From NCBI GenBank assembly GCA_017466495.1, contig JAFTUB010000023.1:1-7298 (forward strand): a DNA stretch of 7,298 bases. The letters run 5' to 3'. The notes under the pieces are model-generated. The model did not search any database. It had not been told where the DNA came from and worked only from the letters and a program-made list of their open reading frames with translations. This DNA comes from Clostridia bacterium (GTDB lineage: Bacteria > Bacillota > Clostridia > Oscillospirales > CAG-272). This document shows, in pieces, positions 3,987-7,298 of this stretch; the stretch's first letter is position 1; the number at the start of each line of letters is the position of its first letter. Made by a program: the position numbers and the translations under genes.

Positions 3987-6203
3987 TCAGTTCAGAGGCA
4001 GGTGATATTCGTGGAACAGCGTAAACACGTAGTCGGGTCTTACTGTTTCAAAAAATGTTTCGGGGAATTCGGTTTCTCCCTCGGCAAGGACATACACCCG
4101 TGAGAAATGCTCGGCCAAGTACGGCAGGAGTGCAGTTCCATGGAGGTCCCGTCTTACCGCAGCCACAGGAAGGCTTTGGTTGGTGTTGGTGTAGAGCACC
4201 GCATCGGTGATCTCTCCTTCATCCTCGCCGTTCCAGTTGGTTCGTGAGACATTCTCCTGTCGGGGGACGGGGTTAGTAATCTGCTCGGTGATACTAACCG
4301 GGGAAAGTCCAAGCAGCGCCAGAAGGTCGCCTCCGGGAATCTCGGTATTTTCAAACCGATAGCTCTGATAGGTAATGGGAGAAATGCGGGAATCCCGTTC
4401 AGCCAGTCCATTCATCACCAGGCGGCATACAGACAGCGCACCAAAGGGAGACAGACCGGAGCCGGTCTGGAGATACAGCCGATCGGTCGGCCGAACCAAA
4501 GGAAGCGTTTTCGACACATCATAAACCGATACATGGGGAACATTGACCGTCGCTTCCTTAAGCTGGATCAAGCGTACATTTTCTTCTTTGTTGGTGTAGA
4601 CGGTGTTTTTATCGGGAATGTACACATAAACGCTCTCGGTGTTCTTTCCGCTCAGGCTCCGGAAGCGATCGATCTCCCGCATATAGCGGTTGACAATACG
4701 GGAAAGCTGCGCACCGGAATAACGCTCCATCCGAGCATCCGGCTGCACACGGAAAAGCATGGAATTTTCGCCCACGGTCACACGAGGAGTACCGGAGAAT
4801 GCGCCGGTTTTAAGCTCTATCCGTGTTTCGACACTCTCCGCCTTCCCCTCCGCAACCGCCTTCAAATCCGCTGTCACAGTCCCAACTTGTGTCAGTACAG
4901 CCTCGATCATAAACCGGCCCGCACGAGCGGTAACCCGGTCGGGGACAATCCCCTCGCCGGAGAGGATAATTTTTGCCCCCTCCTCACAGCTGCCCACAAT
5001 ACAAATCCGATCCTCCCCGCTCTGCGCCGTGCCCAGCACAAGGGGAGCCGCCGTCACGAAGGGATCCTCCCCCTCCTTCAGACCTGCGTTATAGGAAAGC
5101 ATGATCTGCTCATCGGCAAGCTCTGCCAGCTCATATTCGTGAATGAACTGCACCACAAGATTGGGCTTGACATAGTCCACCGCATAGAGGCTGAAAGCAG
5201 GTGAGGTTTTATAAGCAGCAACGCCGAAGGTATTGGAGAAAAAGGGCATCAGCTGGATCTTATCCCATTCGTCGGAAAATTCCAGCAGGATACCGGGGCG
5301 GCTGGGGATCTCATTCTTGTATTCCACCTTGGTATAGGTAATCTCCATCCCCGCAATCCGCTCAATAATTCCGTATTTCAGCTCGGTGCCGCTATTGAGG
5401 GAAATGGTTCGGTTGCGCACAATGTCGGCGATATTCGCCTGCCTTGCCAGGGCCTTCCCGTCGGTGTAGCGGGTGAAAATATTGATCTCATCCCGGGCAA
5501 TAGGGGTAAATTCCCGGCCTGTCCGTTCAGCCATCGCCGCCAGGACAGCACGATATATTGCATCTGCCCCCAGCGCGTTCACCGAATTTTCGGTATTGTT
5601 ATACAGGTGACCGCTCTCTTTTCCGGCAATCAAAGCAGGGGTAAGATCCAGAAACGCCGTCTCACCATGCTGCGTCAGATATGCACTCAGCTGCTCCAGC
5701 CGGCTCTCACCATCGGCGCGGGACAGATCCGCGGGCAGATACTCACTGTATACCGTTTGGCTGTTGGGAATCACCGCCAGCAGGTATTCTGCCCCGGCAT
5801 TGGCATAGGCGATCCGCCGCTTTTCAATGGACTTTGCCAGGCGAACCAAAGTTTCTTCATCATAGGCAGAAAGCCCCGAAAAATCCGCAAGGTAATCGTA
5901 GTCCGCATCCCCCAGGGGGAAGAGGAAGTCTTCCCTGCCCACCAGTACTTCGTCCGATGGGAGGCGGGAAAAGAGGTGATAGTCCAGGCGAGTAATATTC
6001 TCCTGCAGCTGGGCATCCAGGTAAAACCGTCGGTCAAAGGCGGTGAGATTTTCGGGCAGAGGGATATCGGCGTGATAGGGCATTTCCGCGTGGCTGTTCG
6101 GGGAAGAGATCAGCGCAGGAATGCCAAAAAAAACGGTGCAGCTGAGAATAATGCCCAAAAAGATCACGGTAATGAAAATCTGAACCGTACGGGAATTTTC
6201 CAT
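3987..6203 (-). CDS. Membrane-anchored protein with two AlgX/DHHW-like SGNH domains, apparently catalytically dead
   Basis: 738 residues. An N-terminal membrane anchor (about 7-27) is followed by an outward-facing body. The first AlgX/AlgJ-like domain (about 50-362) has VLVGREDFLF (86-95), LAVIPNSQTVYSE (142-154), FLDLTPAL, and a C-terminal PFFSNTF..VKPNLVV..HEYEL unit. An Ig-like beta domain follows (about 383-467). A second AlgX-like repeat has VTVGENSMLF (475-484), VYIPDKNTVYTN, LPYLAEHFSRVYVL and VRPDYVFTLFHEYHL at the very end. Related proteins finish O-acetylation of surface polysaccharides using a Ser-His-Asp triad. Here the TDTHW-type motif reads TENSV (204-208) and TGSGL (580-584), and the DSF serine motif reads DEW (311-313) and DLHG (686-689). 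ATG 6203 is preferred over GTG 6206: AGGAGG (complement of 6209-6214) is 5 bases from the ATG and only 2 from the GTG. It lies 33 bases after the MBOAT gene. The role may be binding, scaffolding or modified acyl transfer; the motif alignment is by eye. Confidence 0.75.
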   Translation of the reverse strand: MENSRTVQIFITVIFLGIILSCTVFFGIPALISSPNSHAEMPYHADIPLPENLTAFDRRFYLDAQLQENITRLDYHLFSRLPSDEVLVGREDFLFPLGDADYDYLADFSGLSAYDEETLVRLAKSIEKRRIAYANAGAEYLLAVIPNSQTVYSEYLPADLSRADGESRLEQLSAYLTQHGETAFLDLTPALIAGKESGHLYNNTENSVNALGADAIYRAVLAAMAERTGREFTPIARDEINIFTRYTDGKALARQANIADIVRNRTISLNSGTELKYGIIERIAGMEITYTKVEYKNEIPSRPGILLEFSDEWDKIQLMPFFSNTFGVAAYKTSPAFSLYAVDYVKPNLVVQFIHEYELAELADEQIMLSYNAGLKEGEDPFVTAAPLVLGTAQSGEDRICIVGSCEEGAKIILSGEGIVPDRVTARAGRFMIEAVLTQVGTVTADLKAVAEGKAESVETRIELKTGAFSGTPRVTVGENSMLFRVQPDARMERYSGAQLSRIVNRYMREIDRFRSLSGKNTESVYVYIPDKNTVYTNKEENVRLIQLKEATVNVPHVSVYDVSKTLPLVRPTDRLYLQTGSGLSPFGALSVCRLVMNGLAERDSRISPITYQSYRFENTEIPGGDLLALLGLSPVSITEQITNPVPRQENVSRTNWNGEDEGEITDAVLYTNTNQSLPVAAVRRDLHGTALLPYLAEHFSRVYVLAEGETEFPETFFETVRPDYVFTLFHEYHLPLN

Positions 6204-6236
6204 CACAGCCTCCTTTCTCTTCGGCAGACCGAAGGA

Positions 6237-7268
6237 TTACAGAACAAGGTACGGAAGAACCGAAACAGCGCAGTCGGGAAACTGCGGCATCAAGTGGACA
6301 ATCGCAAAAGCAAAGCAGGCCATGGCGATCAGCATCGCGGGAATCTGAAGGAAGATTGCCTTCGGCCCGCGACTACGGTGCAAAGGCTGCAGGCACAGAA
6401 GTCCGATCACACCAACAGGCAGATACTTCAGGGCAGAAAGCCCCAGGAGCACGGTCTGCGGAAAAACAGTAAATCCAACCGTACTCAGCGAACCGAACAT
6501 AGCAACAATTTCCGCGGAACTCTCCATGGGCAGGAACGCAAAAAATAGCATCATCAGCAAAAAGACCAGTCCCCGGGAAAGCCATCGCACCCAGCCAATG
6601 GCCCAAAGCTTGCGCCCACGCAAACGCGGTACCGTGCAAAGTAAGAGACGCCCCACTAAAGGCGGAATGGCAAAGGGAAGCAGATACCACCGGGTTTTAA
6701 ACCAGACAACCGAGGCAAAGCAAAGCACGGCTGAAGCCGCAGCATATCGCAGCCCTCTTGGCAGGTGCCGCAGACGGAGAATGGGATGCAGCAAATAGTC
6801 GTTGCACCAGCTGTAGAAGCTATAGCTGAGTCTGCGCAGCGACATCCCCCGGATGCTGTCAACGGCAGGAGGTTTGATCCCGAACATCAGCATCAGCCCA
6901 CAGGCCATATCGTAATAGCCGGCCAACGCAAAGAGAATCTCCCCCACCAAAAGTGAGGCGCAGATCAGTGCGGCCCAAAGGCCAAAGGTCTGTTGGGTGT
7001 CGGCCGCAAACTGCGTCAGGGTGTATCCCATTACCGCAGACAGCGCGATCCGCTTGAAAAAGCCGGCCATAAACCGACCGATGCCACGGCTGAAATTCTC
7101 CAACGACACATCGATCTCCTCCAGCATTCCGCCAAAATCCTTGTATTTGATGATGGGGCCGATGATGACGGTGGGAAAGAAAAGCATATACAACAGAAGA
7201 TCGGCAATATTTTTGGCATGGGGAGAGTCGCTTCGATAGATATCAAACATATAAGAAATGGATGCCAT
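6237..7268 (-). CDS. MBOAT-family (AlgI-like) membrane protein, N-terminal part missing, conserved histidines absent
   Basis: The visible 343 residues match the middle and end of AlgI-like membrane-bound O-acyltransferases: ISYMFDIYR (about 3-11), LYMLFFPTVIIGPIIKYKDF (27-46), SLENFSRGIGRFMAGFFKR (55-73), and GYYDMACGLMLMFG (117-130). Several hydrophobic helices follow. Such proteins pass acetyl groups across the membrane to an AlgX/DltD-like partner, here the next gene. AlgI proteins are usually about 470-500 residues, so roughly 120 are missing; ATG 7268 has no ribosome site and is only the first plausible codon. Upstream the frame still reads like the family (Y-P-I, S, Y-L) but contains TGA at 7284-7286. 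The RRWH motif reads RRLS (145-148) and the WHG motif reads WFK (189-191), so both conserved histidines seem absent. It could be a truncated pseudogene, a frameshifted edge, or a non-catalytic member. Confidence 0.75.
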   Translation of the reverse strand: MASISYMFDIYRSDSPHAKNIADLLLYMLFFPTVIIGPIIKYKDFGGMLEEIDVSLENFSRGIGRFMAGFFKRIALSAVMGYTLTQFAADTQQTFGLWAALICASLLVGEILFALAGYYDMACGLMLMFGIKPPAVDSIRGMSLRRLSYSFYSWCNDYLLHPILRLRHLPRGLRYAAASAVLCFASVVWFKTRWYLLPFAIPPLVGRLLLCTVPRLRGRKLWAIGWVRWLSRGLVFLLMMLFFAFLPMESSAEIVAMFGSLSTVGFTVFPQTVLLGLSALKYLPVGVIGLLCLQPLHRSRGPKAIFLQIPAMLIAMACFAFAIVHLMPQFPDCAVSVLPYLVL

Positions 7269-7298
7269 CAAATAGAGGGAAGATCAGATGGGATAATA

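Noticed and set aside
4533..5204. 223-codon open frame on the + strand
   Set aside because: It lies wholly antisense to the AlgX-like gene, whose frame shows domain repeats; no ribosome site or recognisable motif.
5607..6548. 313-codon open frame on the + strand
   Set aside because: It is antisense to the AlgX-like and MBOAT genes, has no ribosome site, and its product is low-complexity Arg/Gln/His/Asn-rich, as expected from a shadow frame.
7284..7286. TGA read as glycine (code 25) to rescue the MBOAT frame, since Gly is expected there
   Set aside because: Other genes in the window end at TGA (877-879, 2412-2414, and the - strand stops at 2485 and 3987), and neighbouring conserved positions are also altered, so an indel or edge error is simpler.

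Overview
The window looks like chromosomal DNA of an anaerobic, moderately GC-rich Gram-positive bacterium, probably a gut-type Clostridia (Oscillospiraceae/Ruminococcaceae-like). Evidence: strong AGGAGG-type ribosome sites before almost every gene, near-consensus TTGACA/TATAAT promoters with 17-base spacers, a reverse-type rubrerythrin typical of strict anaerobes, and an MBOAT/AlgX-like surface O-acylation pair. The genus assignment is inference. No rRNA, tRNA, CRISPR array or insertion sequence was seen.

Left part, + strand (1-2467). The window opens in the last 43 codons of a membrane protein, probably an EamA/DMT-type exporter. A promoter (149-177) then drives a compact three-gene operon: an isoprenylcysteine-carboxyl-methyltransferase-like membrane protein (208-879), a small two-CxxC zinc-ribbon-type protein (895-1134) and a cytidine-deaminase-fold enzyme with an unusual substrate loop (1153-1548). 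A second promoter (1572-1600) starts a leader of about 110 bases that can fold into a long terminator-like hairpin or a competing short hairpin. This leader precedes a pnuC-type nicotinamide riboside transporter (1716-2414), which ends at a bidirectional terminator.

Middle part, - strand (2485-3944). A perfect-consensus promoter with a dyad at the transcription start drives an Rrf2-family regulator with a cysteine cluster, a reverse rubrerythrin, and an unrecognised 114-residue protein. The layout fits an iron-sulfur-sensed oxidative-stress operon that converges on pnuC at the shared terminator.

Right part, - strand (3987-7298). Two genes form an AlgI/AlgX-like pair: an MBOAT membrane protein whose N-terminal part is missing at the window edge, and a 738-residue membrane-anchored protein with two AlgX/DHHW-like SGNH domains around an Ig-like domain. 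By eye alignment, both proteins lack the expected catalytic residues: both MBOAT histidines, and the Asp/His and Ser positions in both SGNH repeats. Yet the 738-codon frame is intact. This apparent pseudoenzyme O-acyltransferase pair is the most unusual content of the window.
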